From ASV31 sp965229765 (GTDB taxonomy: Bacteria; Pseudomonadota; Alphaproteobacteria; Rhodobacterales; Rhodobacteraceae): DNA of 64,000 bases. The position numbers and the translations under genes were made by a program. The notes below the pieces were generated by a model. That model was given only the letters and a program-made list of their open reading frames with translations. It made no database searches and was not told where the DNA came from. How positions within the stretch are numbered: the stretch's first letter is position 1; each line of letters opens with the position of its first letter. Shown piece after piece: positions 18,502 through 27,784 of this stretch. Location: positions 62,001-126,000 of the forward strand of contig CBDDJT010000003.1 of NCBI GenBank assembly GCA_965229765.1, in the 5' to 3' direction.

Positions 18502-19280
18502 AGGTCGGCAAATGCCGACCGCGCCCTTGCGGCCGCGGCCCGCAAGGTTTGCGCAAGCGCGGTGACATCACTTGTAACCCCGATGAACTGAACGCCGTTC
18601 CGTACTTGCCGCACCGCGACCTCGGGATCGAAAGCCAGAATGCCCGCCGCCTTGCCTGCCGCGCGAATGCGGGCCACTGCATGGTCGATCGCCTCTACCA
18701 CTTCGGGGGCCGCAGCATTGCCGATATGTCCCATGTCGGCCGCCAGGTCGGCGGGGCCGATGAACACGCAGTCCACACCTTCGGTCCCTGCAATCTCATC
18801 TATGTTCTCGATGGCCCGGCGGCTTTCGGCCTGAAGGATCAGGCACACTTCGTCATTGGCGGTGAGAAGGTAGTCGGGAATGGCGTTGTAGCCCGACGCA
18901 CGCGCCAGTGCTGACCCGAGGCCACGAATACCATGCGGCGGATAGCGCACGGCCCGCGCCAGTCTCTCGGCCTCCTCACCGGACTCGACCATCGGCACCA
19001 GCACCGTTTGCGCCCCAAGATCGAGCACCTGTTTCAGCATCCATGGCTCGCCGGCAGGCACCCGGATGACCGGTTGTGCACCTCCCTGGGCCAGCGCGCG
19101 CAGCTGGGACAGCATTTCGGGCAAGAGGTTCGGGCCATGTTCGCCATCGATCAGGCACCAATCGAAACCGGCGGTCGACGCGATCTCGGCGGCGCCTGGA
19201 CTGGACAGCGCCAGCCAGCAGCCGGTCTGAACCTTGCCCGCGGCCAGGGCGGCCTTCAACGGGTTCGAAGGTGCGGGCAT
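18498..19280 (-). CDS. HpcH/HpaI-family class II aldolase
   Basis: A 260-residue pyruvate aldolase of the 4-hydroxy-2-oxoheptanedioate (HpaI) type, cleaving or forming 4-hydroxy-2-oxoacids with a divalent metal. Family landmarks are FDWCLIDGEHGPN with the catalytic histidine, PVIRVP, VLVPMVESGEEAE, and the metal-binding LQAESRRAIENIDEIAG followed by CVFIGPADLAADMGH. GGAGAACGCCTT before ATG 19278-19280 is a good ribosome-binding site and fixes the start over the longer frame, which would read through the CGGGT repeat. No hpa operon surrounds it, so the physiological substrate is open. Confidence 0.87.
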   Translation of the reverse strand: MPAPSNPLKAALAAGKVQTGCWLALSSPGAAEIASTAGFDWCLIDGEHGPNLLPEMLSQLRALAQGGAQPVIRVPAGEPWMLKQVLDLGAQTVLVPMVESGEEAERLARAVRYPPHGIRGLGSALARASGYNAIPDYLLTANDEVCLILQAESRRAIENIDEIAGTEGVDCVFIGPADLAADMGHIGNAAAPEVVEAIDHAVARIRAAGKAAGILAFDPEVAVRQVRNGVQFIGVTSDVTALAQTLRAAAARARSAFADL

Positions 19281-19592
19281 AAGGCGTTCTCCTTTCGATC
19301 TCAGGTCCGGCCGGGTCGGGTCGGGTCGGGTCGGGCGCAGACTAGGGATGCGCGCGCCGGCCTGCAATCGCTACCCTGAGACTGCCAAAAACAGTTGCCA
19401 CCGCCCAAAAGAGAAAACCTCAAGGCGCCACTCTACCAAAAGCTGATCAAGCGAGTCTCCGGCGCAACACATTGATCCGATAGAGAAAACGCAGGGCCAT
19501 TCCATCCGCGGCGCCATAATCTTGCCTGAATTCGCACGTGGAAATGAACTGTAGCCAGATCGGAAACAAAAAATACAGGGGCAGACCATCCG
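19281..19592. other. intergenic interval between aldolase and hypothetical gene
   Basis: A 312-bp divergent region holding the promoters of the aldolase gene (-) and the hypothetical gene (+). Apart from the CGGGT repeat at 19312-19335 I see no convincing element. Short minus-strand frames here look like noise. Confidence 0.5.
19312..19335. repeat. CGGGT pentanucleotide repeat
   Basis: CGGGT is repeated 4.8 times in tandem, 32-55 bp upstream of the aldolase start codon. A simple-sequence tract here could vary in length by slippage and change promoter or leader spacing. Confidence 0.85.
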
Positions 19593-20048
19593 ATGCAGCA
19601 GGCAACACGTTTCTATGAATACTTTCGCTTTGGCCGAACCGGGCTTCCGGTCGCCGAGATTCCGGCGCAGACGGCGCATGCCAAGCCGTCTTCACAGGTT
19701 TCCACCGATGACCTGTTGCCCAGAGCCGAACGCGTCAGACGGGCCTTCTCTCAGACGCCTCTGACAAGCCTCGAACGTTCCGTACTGTCGGCTCTGGTCG
19801 AACATCCAGACTCAACGGCACAGGAATTGAGTGCGCTTTGCGGCTGGCGCGGGAATGTCTGGCAAAGCCACCTTGCGGTCTTGTGCGCACGCCGCCGCGA
19901 CCCGCTTTGGCCGCGAGGTGGTCCAGACCCCGAAGAGCAAAGCTGCTTTCTGCACGGACTCCTGACGCACTATGACCCGGTGGATTCCACCTTCCGGATG
20001 CGCAGCGATGTGCGCAGCGTCCTTGAAGAAGTCGGCGCCCTTTCCTGA
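19593..20048 (+). CDS. hypothetical protein with helix-turn-helix-like middle
   Basis: A 151-residue soluble protein of unrecognised family. Residues about 55-105 (LTSLERSVLSALVEHPDSTAQELSALCGW onward) look like a winged-helix segment: a first helix, a turn, and a second helix with the spacing used by MarR- or IclR-like DNA binders. The rest shows no motif. An AGGGGCAG lies upstream of ATG 19593. Its stop is 1 bp from the convergent aglK stop. Function not assigned. Confidence 0.6.
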   Translation: MQQATRFYEYFRFGRTGLPVAEIPAQTAHAKPSSQVSTDDLLPRAERVRRAFSQTPLTSLERSVLSALVEHPDSTAQELSALCGWRGNVWQSHLAVLCARRRDPLWPRGGPDPEEQSCFLHGLLTHYDPVDSTFRMRSDVRSVLEEVGALS

Positions 20049-20049
20049 C

Positions 20050-21147
20050 TCAGCTGTCGCGGTACCGAAGCGACCGCCCTTTCGAGAATACATGCACCTT
20101 CGCCGGGTCAGCCGCCAGTCGTACCGACTGCCCGCGCAAGGACGCGTGAATGCCAGGCAGCTTGGCCAACATGGGATCGCGGCCATGCTCTGCCTCGAAA
20201 TAGAGCAAGGTGACCTCTCCAAGCGCTTCGACGAAGTCGACCGTGCCGTCGTAGAGGTAGGCCTCGTCCGACGTCAGCGTCAGGTCTTCGGGCCTTACGC
20301 CCACGTTGACACGCAGGCCCATGTCGCTTTCACGGGTCGGCACAGATGACACGGCGACCCCCTCGTCATCTAGCTTGATGCGGGTCTGCTCTCCTGTCCC
20401 GATGATCTCGCCGGGAAGAAGGTTCATCGCGGGCGAGCCGATGAACTGGGCGACGAATTCGTTTTCCGGGGTCTCGTACAGTTCCAGAGGCGTGCCCACC
20501 TGAGCAATCCCCTTGTCTGCAAGAACCACGATCCGGCTGGCCAGTGTCATCGCCTCGACCTGGTCATGGGTGACATAGATCATCGTGGACTCGGGCATCG
20601 ACTCCTTGAGTTGGGCGATCTCGATCCGCGTCGCGACGCGCAGCGCGGCGTCGAGGTTCGAAAGCGGCTCGTCGAAAAGATAGACCTTGGGGTCACGCAC
20701 GATCGACCGTCCGATCGCAACCCGCTGTCGCTGGCCGCCCGACAGCGCCTTTGGCAAGCGGTCCAGATAGGGTTCAAGCTGAAGGATCCGCGCTGCATTC
20801 TTCACCGCGGCTTCGATCTCTTCCTTGGACTTCTTGGCGATCTTGAGTGCGAAGGCCATGTTGTCGTACACCGTCATGTGCGGATAGAGCGCGTAGGACT
20901 GAAAGACCATCGCGATGCCGCGCTGCGCCGGAGGCATGTCGTTGACCACCATGTTCCCGATCTCCAGCGTCCCGGAAGAGATGGTTTCCAGACCCGCGAT
21001 CATGCGCAGCAAAGTGGACTTCCCGCATCCCGAGGGTCCAACGAACACGATCAGTTCACCCGTCTTGATGTCCAGGTTGATGTCCTTAAGGACCTCGACC
21101 GTTCCGCCATAGGTCTTGCCTACACGCGTCAGCTTCAGATCGGCCAT
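20050..21147 (-). CDS. aglK: alpha-glucoside ABC transporter ATP-binding protein
   Basis: A 365-residue MalK/UgpC-type ATPase powering the AglFG permease. Walker A GPSGCGKST (37-45), Q-loop FQSYALYPHM, signature LSGGQRQRV, Walker B VYLFDEP and a C-terminal TOBE/MalK regulatory domain (VGVRPEDL) are all present. The start is ATG 21145-21147, preceded by GGGAGAGAGA; the longer frame upstream would overlap aglA. It is the last gene of the aglEFGAK operon. Confidence 0.92.
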   Translation of the reverse strand: MADLKLTRVGKTYGGTVEVLKDINLDIKTGELIVFVGPSGCGKSTLLRMIAGLETISSGTLEIGNMVVNDMPPAQRGIAMVFQSYALYPHMTVYDNMAFALKIAKKSKEEIEAAVKNAARILQLEPYLDRLPKALSGGQRQRVAIGRSIVRDPKVYLFDEPLSNLDAALRVATRIEIAQLKESMPESTMIYVTHDQVEAMTLASRIVVLADKGIAQVGTPLELYETPENEFVAQFIGSPAMNLLPGEIIGTGEQTRIKLDDEGVAVSSVPTRESDMGLRVNVGVRPEDLTLTSDEAYLYDGTVDFVEALGEVTLLYFEAEHGRDPMLAKLPGIHASLRGQSVRLAADPAKVHVFSKGRSLRYRDS

Positions 21148-21172
21148 TCGTCTCTCTCCCTCGGGGTCGTTA

Positions 21173-22831
21173 TTATTTTCGCACCGCCAGGCAGCACTGC
21201 CAGGGGTTAAGCGTGACGATACCGTCGGAACTGGGCGCCACGCCTCCCAATTCTTCACCCACACCGCGCCATGTGCCGCTCCCCAGCGCAAGCTCGACCG
21301 GTTCGGACGAGAAGTTGAAGGCGCAGAACATGACCTCTTCATGCTCAGACTGCCGCTTGAAATGCAGCAGGCTGCTGGTGGCGTGCATCTCTACCATGTC
21401 GCCCTTCTTCAGAACCGGATGGGCCGCGCGAAAGGCGATCGCGCGGCGGTAGTGATGCAGCAAGGCGCCCGCATCGGCCTCTTGCCGGTCAACCGCCAGC
21501 GGCAGATGCGCGGATGCAACGGGAAGCCAGGGCTTCGCCTCTGAGAAACCGGCATGGCGCGCAGTGCTGTCCCATGGCATCGGCGTGCGGCACCCATCGC
21601 GGCCCTTGAATTCTGGCCAGAACTGAATTCCGTAGGGATCTTGCAGATCCTCGAACGCCACGTCGGCCTCGGGCAAGCCCAGTTCCTCACCCTGGTAGAG
21701 GCAGACCGAACCTCGCAGACACATCTGAAGCGTCGTGTGCATCCGCTTGGCCGCGTCGTCCAGCTGCCAGCGGCTGGCATGACGCATCACATCATGGTTG
21801 GAAAACGCCCAGCACGCCCAGCCATCCGACGCCACCCGGTCCAGCGCACGGAAGACTTCGCTTACACGATGCGACCCAAGCGGCTCCTTGGCCAGGAACT
21901 CGAAGGCGTAGCACATGTGAACGCGATCATCTCCGCGGGTGTACTGACCAAGGATATCAAGCCCGTATTGGGCGTCGCCAACCTCGCCCACCGAGGTGAT
22001 GGCCGGATACTCCTCCATTACGGCACGGAATTTTCGCAGGAACTCCAGGTTCTCTGGCTGGTTCTTGGAATACAGGTGCTCCTGGTGATTGTAGGGGTTC
22101 ACCGCAGGTGCGATGCTGTCGTTGCGCAACTCTGGCGCAAGCGGCGGATTGTCCCGCAGATGCTTGTCCGCATAGTAGAAGTTGATCGTATCCAGCCGGA
22201 AGCCATCCACACCACGGTCCAGCCAGAACCGCTCTACTCCCAAAAGGGCATCCACGACATCGGGATTGTGGAAATTCAGATCAGGCTGCGAGACAAGGAA
22301 ATTGTGCAGGTAATACTGGCACCGCCCCGGGTCCCATTGCCACGCCGATCCGCCAAATATGGACAGCCAGTTGTTGGGCGGGGTTCCATCCGCCTTGGCA
22401 TCGGCCCAGACGTACCAGTCCGCCTTGGAGTTTTCCCTGCTGGCGCTCGACTCCTGGAACCATGGATGCTGATCCGAGGTATGGCTCAGCACAAGATCGA
22501 TCATGACTTTCAGGTCAAGTTCGTGAGCCCGCGCGACAAGGCGATCAAAATCCCTCAGCGTGCCGAACATGGGATCGACGTCGCAGTAGTCGCTCACGTC
22601 ATAGCCGAAGTCCTTCATGGGCGAGGTGAAGAAGGGCGAGATCCAGATGCCGTCAACGCCCAATGAGGCGATATATGGCAGGCGTTCGGTGATCCCGTTG
22701 AGATCACCAATGCCATCGCCGGTCGAATCCTGGAACGAGCGCGGATAGATCTGGTAGATCACCGCCCCGCGCCACCAGTCCCTGTCCACGACCGCGGATG
22801 GCCGTTGGTCGAGTTCAACCAATGCACTCAT
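21173..22831 (-). CDS. aglA: alpha-glucosidase, GH13
   Basis: A cytoplasmic retaining alpha-glucosidase, 552 residues, hydrolysing imported alpha-glucosides such as sucrose, maltose or trehalose-type sugars to glucose. DWWRGAVIYQIYPRSFQDS and the Asp nucleophile D214 (GFRLDTIN), acid/base E283 (SVGEVGD) and D347 (FSNHDVMRH) are in GH13 order. No signal peptide is seen. It lies between aglG and aglK, the gene order of the Sinorhizobium agl operon. Confidence 0.94.
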   Translation of the reverse strand: MSALVELDQRPSAVVDRDWWRGAVIYQIYPRSFQDSTGDGIGDLNGITERLPYIASLGVDGIWISPFFTSPMKDFGYDVSDYCDVDPMFGTLRDFDRLVARAHELDLKVMIDLVLSHTSDQHPWFQESSASRENSKADWYVWADAKADGTPPNNWLSIFGGSAWQWDPGRCQYYLHNFLVSQPDLNFHNPDVVDALLGVERFWLDRGVDGFRLDTINFYYADKHLRDNPPLAPELRNDSIAPAVNPYNHQEHLYSKNQPENLEFLRKFRAVMEEYPAITSVGEVGDAQYGLDILGQYTRGDDRVHMCYAFEFLAKEPLGSHRVSEVFRALDRVASDGWACWAFSNHDVMRHASRWQLDDAAKRMHTTLQMCLRGSVCLYQGEELGLPEADVAFEDLQDPYGIQFWPEFKGRDGCRTPMPWDSTARHAGFSEAKPWLPVASAHLPLAVDRQEADAGALLHHYRRAIAFRAAHPVLKKGDMVEMHATSSLLHFKRQSEHEEVMFCAFNFSSEPVELALGSGTWRGVGEELGGVAPSSDGIVTLNPWQCCLAVRK

Positions 22832-22846
22832 GCGCAGCGGGCTCCG

Positions 22847-24004
22847 TTACTTGACCGATCCGGCCAAAAGGCCGCGCACCAGATACTTCTGCATGGCAAA
22901 AAACACCAAAAGAGGCACCGCGATGGACACGAAAGCGGATGTGGCCAGGATCTCCCAGTCGCCGCCACGCGTGCCCAGCATCTCGACCAGCTGTTTCGTC
23001 ATCACGGTCGTCTGTCCGGACGCGTCAATCAGAAACACCAGCGCGACCAGCAGATCGTTCCACGTCCACAAGAACTGGAAGATCGCGAACGAGGCCAGCG
23101 CCGGAAAGCTCAGCGGCAGGATGATCTTGACGAAGATCTGGAAATCCGTGGCGCCGTCGACCTTTGCGTTCTCGATTATGTCACGCGGAAGCCCAACCAT
23201 ATAATTTCGCAAGAGATATATGGCGAGGGGCAACCCGAAGCCCGTATGCGCCAGCCATACTCCAAGGTAGCCCTTTCCGATCCCGATCTGGTTGTGCAGC
23301 GTCAAAAGAGGGATCAGCGCAAGCTGCAATGGCACGACCAAAAGACCCACCACGGCGGCAATCAGCAGTGCTCGACCGGGAAAATCCATCCAGGCCAGCG
23401 CATAGGCCGCGAAGGCCGCCACGAGGATCGGAATGATGGTGGCTGGAATGACCACGGTCAGCGTATTCATGAACGCCTTGGCCATGCCTTCGGAGTTTTC
23501 CTCGTCGAACAGCACGAACGTATAGTTGTCCAGCGTGAAACTTGGCGGCGTGCTTGCCGTGATGAACACCCGTTGCGCGCGTCCGCTGATCTGATCGTCG
23601 TTGCCACGCCACTCATAGGTGCCATCCGCATTGAGAGCGAAGCTTTCGCCATCCCCCATATCGACCGTTTCGCCGGGCTCATATGCGCCCAGCGACCGGC
23701 TGGAGGTAGCCCAGGACAGGATGGTCCCCTCGAACTCGCCTTCCTCGAAGAAGTTTCCCGAAACCGCGTAGACGCCCTCTGAGACCTCGGTCCGGTTCTC
23801 TCCCGGATCGGCCGCCCGGATCTGTATCGTCTGTTCCGCCGCGAACATGGACGACCACCAGCCCGAGGCGGTGATCTGGTCACCGGTGCGGAACGACGAC
23901 ACGAACAGACCCAGTGTCGGAAATATCCAGAGGAACACGAGCACGACGACCGAGATGTTCAGCGCCCAGACGACGACGGGCTTTCTGCCGGCAATGCTGT
24001 CCAT
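22847..24004 (-). CDS. aglG: alpha-glucoside ABC transporter permease AglG
   Basis: A MalG-type permease of 385 residues. The inner-membrane core ends with the EAA-loop region (ENAKVDGATDFQIFVKIILPLS) that docks on AglK. Like other AglG proteins it carries a long periplasmic insertion (about residues 40-155) between helices 1 and 2, which explains the length against about 280 in MalG. The ATG overlaps the aglF stop as TGATG; the 12-codon extension upstream is therefore unlikely. Confidence 0.9.
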   Translation of the reverse strand: MDSIAGRKPVVVWALNISVVVLVFLWIFPTLGLFVSSFRTGDQITASGWWSSMFAAEQTIQIRAADPGENRTEVSEGVYAVSGNFFEEGEFEGTILSWATSSRSLGAYEPGETVDMGDGESFALNADGTYEWRGNDDQISGRAQRVFITASTPPSFTLDNYTFVLFDEENSEGMAKAFMNTLTVVIPATIIPILVAAFAAYALAWMDFPGRALLIAAVVGLLVVPLQLALIPLLTLHNQIGIGKGYLGVWLAHTGFGLPLAIYLLRNYMVGLPRDIIENAKVDGATDFQIFVKIILPLSFPALASFAIFQFLWTWNDLLVALVFLIDASGQTTVMTKQLVEMLGTRGGDWEILATSAFVSIAVPLLVFFAMQKYLVRGLLAGSVK

Positions 24005-25014
24005 CAGCGCATCTCCTTCCGGGCGTTGTAGATGTTCCACACAAGGATGGGCGTGACCATCAGCATGATGACCATGGCGCTGGCAGAGCCCACGCCCCAG
24101 TCGTTGGCGCGGAAAAGCTTGTCATACATGTAGTTGGCCAGAACCTGTGTTTCCCACTGACCATTGGTCATCGCAAATACGATGTCGAAGACCTTGAGCG
24201 TCGCGATGGTGATCGTCGTCCAGACCACCACGATCGTTGACATGATCTGCGGCACCTTGATCTTGAAGAAGATCTGGAACGGGTTCGCGCCGTCCACAAT
24301 CGCGGCTTCGACTGTTTCTTCGGGAATGCCGCGCAACGCAGCGGACAGGATCACCATGGCAAAACCGGTCTGGATCCAGATCAGCACCAGCATCAGGAAG
24401 AAGTTGTTCCAGAACGGGATCTGAAGCCATTGCTGGGGCTCCATCCCTCCCAGGTAGTTGAGATACAGATGGTTCAGAATGCCGATCTGCGCCACGTCCT
24501 CTGGGCGGGCCTCGTAGACGAGCTTGAAGATCACCGAGGCACCAACAAGGCTGATCGCCATGGGCATGAAGATGATGGACTTGGCGATATTGCCCCATGA
24601 CAGCCGGTCGGTCAGTTGGGCCGCCAGCAGGCCGAAGCCTGTCGCTGCCGCTGGCACCACGACCAGCCAAAGGACATTGTTGCGCACCGCTTCCCAGAAC
24701 TTGGACTCGTTCAGCATGAAGGCGTAGTTCTCAAGCCCCACGAACTGCGACCTTCCGCCCGGCAGCCGTTCGGTCAAGCTCAGCCTCATGGTCTCGAAGA
24801 CAGGATACGCCAGGTACAGTCCAAGACCGAACAGCGCTGGAAAGAGGAAGACCCAGGGGCGGATCATGTTGGCGCGGTTGATGTTTCGCCCGGCGTTCGG
24901 TCCCTTTGGCGGGAACAGCACCTTGTCCAGAAACACATTGGCGAAATAGAAATACCCGACGCATCCGCCGACACCGATCACGATCGTCAACAAACCTTGC
25001 AATGCGGGATTCAT
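24004..25014 (-). CDS. aglF: alpha-glucoside ABC transporter permease AglF
   Basis: A MalF-type permease of 336 residues with about eight membrane helices, one of them N-terminal and apart from the six-helix core. The EAA loop ETVEAAIVDGANPFQIFFKI is clear. Its stop overlaps the aglG start. A 122-bp gap containing a strong hairpin separates it from aglE. Confidence 0.9.
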   Translation of the reverse strand: MNPALQGLLTIVIGVGGCVGYFYFANVFLDKVLFPPKGPNAGRNINRANMIRPWVFLFPALFGLGLYLAYPVFETMRLSLTERLPGGRSQFVGLENYAFMLNESKFWEAVRNNVLWLVVVPAAATGFGLLAAQLTDRLSWGNIAKSIIFMPMAISLVGASVIFKLVYEARPEDVAQIGILNHLYLNYLGGMEPQQWLQIPFWNNFFLMLVLIWIQTGFAMVILSAALRGIPEETVEAAIVDGANPFQIFFKIKVPQIMSTIVVVWTTITIATLKVFDIVFAMTNGQWETQVLANYMYDKLFRANDWGVGSASAMVIMLMVTPILVWNIYNARKEMR

Positions 25015-25062
25015 CGCCCCCTCCCCTTGGCCCTGCCCGCGGTCCGTTTGTCTGCCGCGGTT

Positions 25063-25088
25063 GGCCGGGGCGGGCTGCCGCCCCGGCC
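25063..25088 (-). promoter_or_regulatory. stem-loop between aglE and aglF
   Basis: GGCCGGGGCGG (25063-25073) pairs perfectly with CCGCCCCGGCC (25078-25088) around a 4-nt loop. There is no T-run. Such hairpins after the binding-protein gene typically protect the upstream message from 3' decay, so aglE would be made in excess over the permeases. Confidence 0.75.
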
Positions 25089-25136
25089 GGATGTCAAGGA
25101 ACTGGCCCCGTGGAACGAGGCCGGTTCATGGGTTGC

Positions 25137-26495
25137 CTACTTGATGGCGTCCCAGCTTTCCTGGATCGAGTTGGCCACGTCCTCGGCGCTGGCGCCGCCC
25201 ACGAAGTCCACCATTCCCGTCCAGAAGCTGCCCGCGCCCACGGCACCCGGCATCAGGTCGGACCCATCAAAGCGGAAGGTGGTCGCGTTGAGCAGGATCT
25301 CGCCCTGACCACGCAGGCTGGCTTCACCATAGGCATCGAGGTTGACCCCCGAATGCGGCGTGAGGAAACCGGTCTGCGCCATCATGATCTCATGTGCGAT
25401 GGGCTGCTGCAGGTACTCCATGAACGCCATTGTGGCATCCGACGGATCGGTGATCGCCATCAGCGTGCCGCCACCCAGAACCGGGTTGCCCAGGTCCTTC
25501 TCAGCAAAAGACGGGAAGTAGAAGAAATCCGCGTCGACACCGATAACCACACCGTCGGGCATGAAGGCCGGGATGAACGATGCCTGGCGGTGCATGTAGC
25601 ACTGCGGCGGCGAGGTAAACATGCCGCCCGGGCTGTCGCGGAAGTCGGTGGACCCCACCGCCGCCGCGCCGCCAGCAACCATGTCGTCGTTCTTGGCGAA
25701 CATCCCGAAGGTCTCGATCGCCTCGACCACACGCGGATCGTTGAACGGCATCTCGTTGGACACCCACTGGTCATAGACCTCGGGCGGCTGGGTGCGAAGC
25801 ATGATGTCTTCGACCCAGTCGGTCGCGGGCCAGCCAGTGGCCGGTCCCGAACCCAGTCCGATGCACCAGGGCGTCTCGCCGTCGGCGATGATCTGCTCGG
25901 ACAGGGCGATCAGGCCTTCCATGGTGTCGGGCACTTCATAACCGGCGTCCTCGAAGTTCTCGGGAACATACCAGACCAGCGACTTGACGTTTACGTTGTA
26001 GAAGAAGCCATAGAACTGATCTTCGCCGTTTTCGTCGGCATAGGTGCCAAGATCGACCCAGGACGGACCTGCGGCATAGTTCTCGCCTACCCATGCGGCC
26101 ATGTCATCGCCAAGCGGGCTGAGAAGCCCCTGCGACGCAAGATTCGCGGCAAGGCCGGGCTGCGGGAAGACCGCGATGTTGGGCGGAGAGCCGGCTTCGG
26201 CGTCGATCACGATCTGCTGTTCGAAACCGTCAGAGCCGGTATAGGTCACATCCGCGCCGGTGGCCTCGACGAAATAGGCGATCGCGGACCGGAAGATGTC
26301 GTCCTCGGGCGCCAGCCAGGGACCAAAGATCGTCACCGTCTGACCACTCAGATCGGGCGCACCCGCGGCCCATTCATTGTAGCTGTCCCAAGAAAAATCG
26401 CCCTCGCCCGGTGTAAAGGCCAGATGGCCCCCGGCCTGGGCGGCGCCAACGCTCAGCGCGAGCGTCGCCGCGCTGGCGAGAAAAGTATGTCTCAT
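25137..26495 (-). CDS. aglE: alpha-glucoside ABC transporter substrate-binding protein
   Basis: A periplasmic sugar-binding protein of 452 residues. The signal peptide MRHTFLASAATLALSVGAAQA ends at AQA-G; the mature protein follows the large cluster B (family 1) solute-binding pattern with several aromatic residues suited to sugar stacking. GGGAGGATACCAC precedes ATG 26493-26495, which fixes the start; the 33-codon extension would cross the operator. First gene of the agl operon, divergent from aglR. Confidence 0.92.
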   Translation of the reverse strand: MRHTFLASAATLALSVGAAQAGGHLAFTPGEGDFSWDSYNEWAAGAPDLSGQTVTIFGPWLAPEDDIFRSAIAYFVEATGADVTYTGSDGFEQQIVIDAEAGSPPNIAVFPQPGLAANLASQGLLSPLGDDMAAWVGENYAAGPSWVDLGTYADENGEDQFYGFFYNVNVKSLVWYVPENFEDAGYEVPDTMEGLIALSEQIIADGETPWCIGLGSGPATGWPATDWVEDIMLRTQPPEVYDQWVSNEMPFNDPRVVEAIETFGMFAKNDDMVAGGAAAVGSTDFRDSPGGMFTSPPQCYMHRQASFIPAFMPDGVVIGVDADFFYFPSFAEKDLGNPVLGGGTLMAITDPSDATMAFMEYLQQPIAHEIMMAQTGFLTPHSGVNLDAYGEASLRGQGEILLNATTFRFDGSDLMPGAVGAGSFWTGMVDFVGGASAEDVANSIQESWDAIK

Positions 26496-26569
26496 GTGGT
26501 ATCCTCCCGAATTGGGCCGCCATGGCCCCGTTCCCTGCAGAGTTGCGCCATTGGCGATTCCCAAAGCGC

Positions 26570-26585
26570 TTTGGGTGGGCGCAGC
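26570..26585. promoter_or_regulatory. LacI-type operator O1 (aglE side)
   Basis: CCCAAAGCGCTTTGGG is a perfect 16-bp palindrome with the central CG typical of LacI/GalR operators. It lies 75-90 bp before the aglE start. A second copy of its 12-bp core lies at 26726-26737 before aglR. Confidence 0.88.
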
Positions 26586-26686
26586 CTCATGCATGAAAGT
26601 CTAACTGTCAATCTCCAAGCAGGGAACCCCGCAATGTCAAAGGATTTTTCTGCAAATGCATTGCTGCATCGCCGCGCAACTGTCCT

Positions 26687-26716
26687 TTGACGCAGATAGG
26701 AAAACGAGCATATCCT
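26687..26716 (+). promoter_or_regulatory. probable aglR promoter
   Basis: TTGACG (26687-26692) and TATCCT (26711-26716) are 18 bp apart, a sigma-70-like pair. The second operator begins about 8 bp after the -10 box, so bound regulator would sit on the start of transcription. Confidence 0.5.
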
Positions 26717-26723
26717 GCTCTGG

Positions 26724-26739
26724 CTCAAAGCGCTTTGGG
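26724..26739. promoter_or_regulatory. LacI-type operator O2 (aglR side)
   Basis: The core CAAAGCGCTTTG (26726-26737) is identical to the centre of O1, with GGG retained on one flank. It ends about 9 bp before the aglR ATG. Centre-to-centre spacing to O1 is 154 bp, so a looped repressor complex closing both divergent promoters is possible. Confidence 0.85.
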
Positions 26740-26746
26740 AATACAG

Positions 26747-27784
26747 ATGAATCTCAAGGAACTCGCCGATACTCTTGGCCTGTCACCCACGACGGTCAGC
26801 CGCGCGCTCAACGGTTATCCCGAGGTTGCCGAGCGTACACGTGCCCGCGTCATGGCGGCCGCGCGCGACCACAACTATCGTCCGAACGCACGCGCAAAGG
26901 GTTTGGCGACAGGCCGTTCGATGGCCATCGGGCATGTGATTCCCGTGTCGCACCGCCACGAAATCGTTAACCCGGTCTTTTCCGATTTCATTCTCGGCGC
27001 AGGCGAGGCCTATCAGCGCAATGGCTACGACATGGTGCTTAGCCTGGTCGATGATGCCGCTCAGGCAAGCACCTACCATGAGATTGCGGCCAAGGGCACT
27101 GTCGACGGGATCCTGTTGCACGCCCCCCGCGTCGGGGACCCGCGCATCGAGATCCTGAACCGGATCGGCTTGCCTTTCGTGGTGCACGGACGGACATCGA
27201 AGAACGAGGAAACCTATAGCTGGGTCGACGTGAACAACCGCCGGGCCTTTGCACGCGCGACGGAATTCCTGCTCGACCTTGGACATCGCCGCATCGCTCT
27301 CGTGAATGGGCTTCTTGCCATGGATTTCGCCACCCGGCGCCAGCTAGGCTATTCTGATGCCCTTGCTGAACGCGGGGTCGTGTTCGATCCCGCACTCGTT
27401 CGCGCCAACGAAATGACAGAGACGCACGGCTACGTCAGCGCAAGAGAGCTTCTTGCCCTCCCCTCTCCTCCCACCGCGTTTCTGGCCGCTTCCATCATAA
27501 CCGCACTGGGTATTCGTCGCGCCATAGAGGAGCGCGGGCTGACCTTGGGGCGGGACGTCTCGATCGTCACCCATGACGACGAGTTGTCCTATCTCCGCAA
27601 CGGCGTCGATGTCCCGACCTTCACGGCGGTCAGGTCTTCGGTCCGCGAAGCAGGAGCCTTGTGTGCCGATATGCTGATCGATGCCATTCGAAACCCCGAC
27701 AGGCCGCCACAGTGCAGCCTACTAGAGGCCGAACTGATGGTGGGCCAATCCACCGGCCCCGCCCCACTTCAACGCACAGGATGA
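26747..27784 (+). CDS. aglR: LacI-family transcriptional regulator of the agl genes
   Basis: A 345-residue LacI/GalR regulator. The DNA-binding headpiece is MNLKELADTLGLSPTTVSRALNGYPEVAERTR, followed by the hinge (NYRPNARAKGLATGRS) and a periplasmic-binding-protein-like sugar domain. ATG 26747 is used because the HTH starts immediately there; the longer frame would place operator O2 inside the gene. The stop overlaps the beta-glucosidase start (ATGA). It probably represses itself and aglE through O1 and O2, with an alpha-glucoside as inducer. Confidence 0.92.
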   Translation: MNLKELADTLGLSPTTVSRALNGYPEVAERTRARVMAAARDHNYRPNARAKGLATGRSMAIGHVIPVSHRHEIVNPVFSDFILGAGEAYQRNGYDMVLSLVDDAAQASTYHEIAAKGTVDGILLHAPRVGDPRIEILNRIGLPFVVHGRTSKNEETYSWVDVNNRRAFARATEFLLDLGHRRIALVNGLLAMDFATRRQLGYSDALAERGVVFDPALVRANEMTETHGYVSARELLALPSPPTAFLAASIITALGIRRAIEERGLTLGRDVSIVTHDDELSYLRNGVDVPTFTAVRSSVREAGALCADMLIDAIRNPDRPPQCSLLEAELMVGQSTGPAPLQRTG

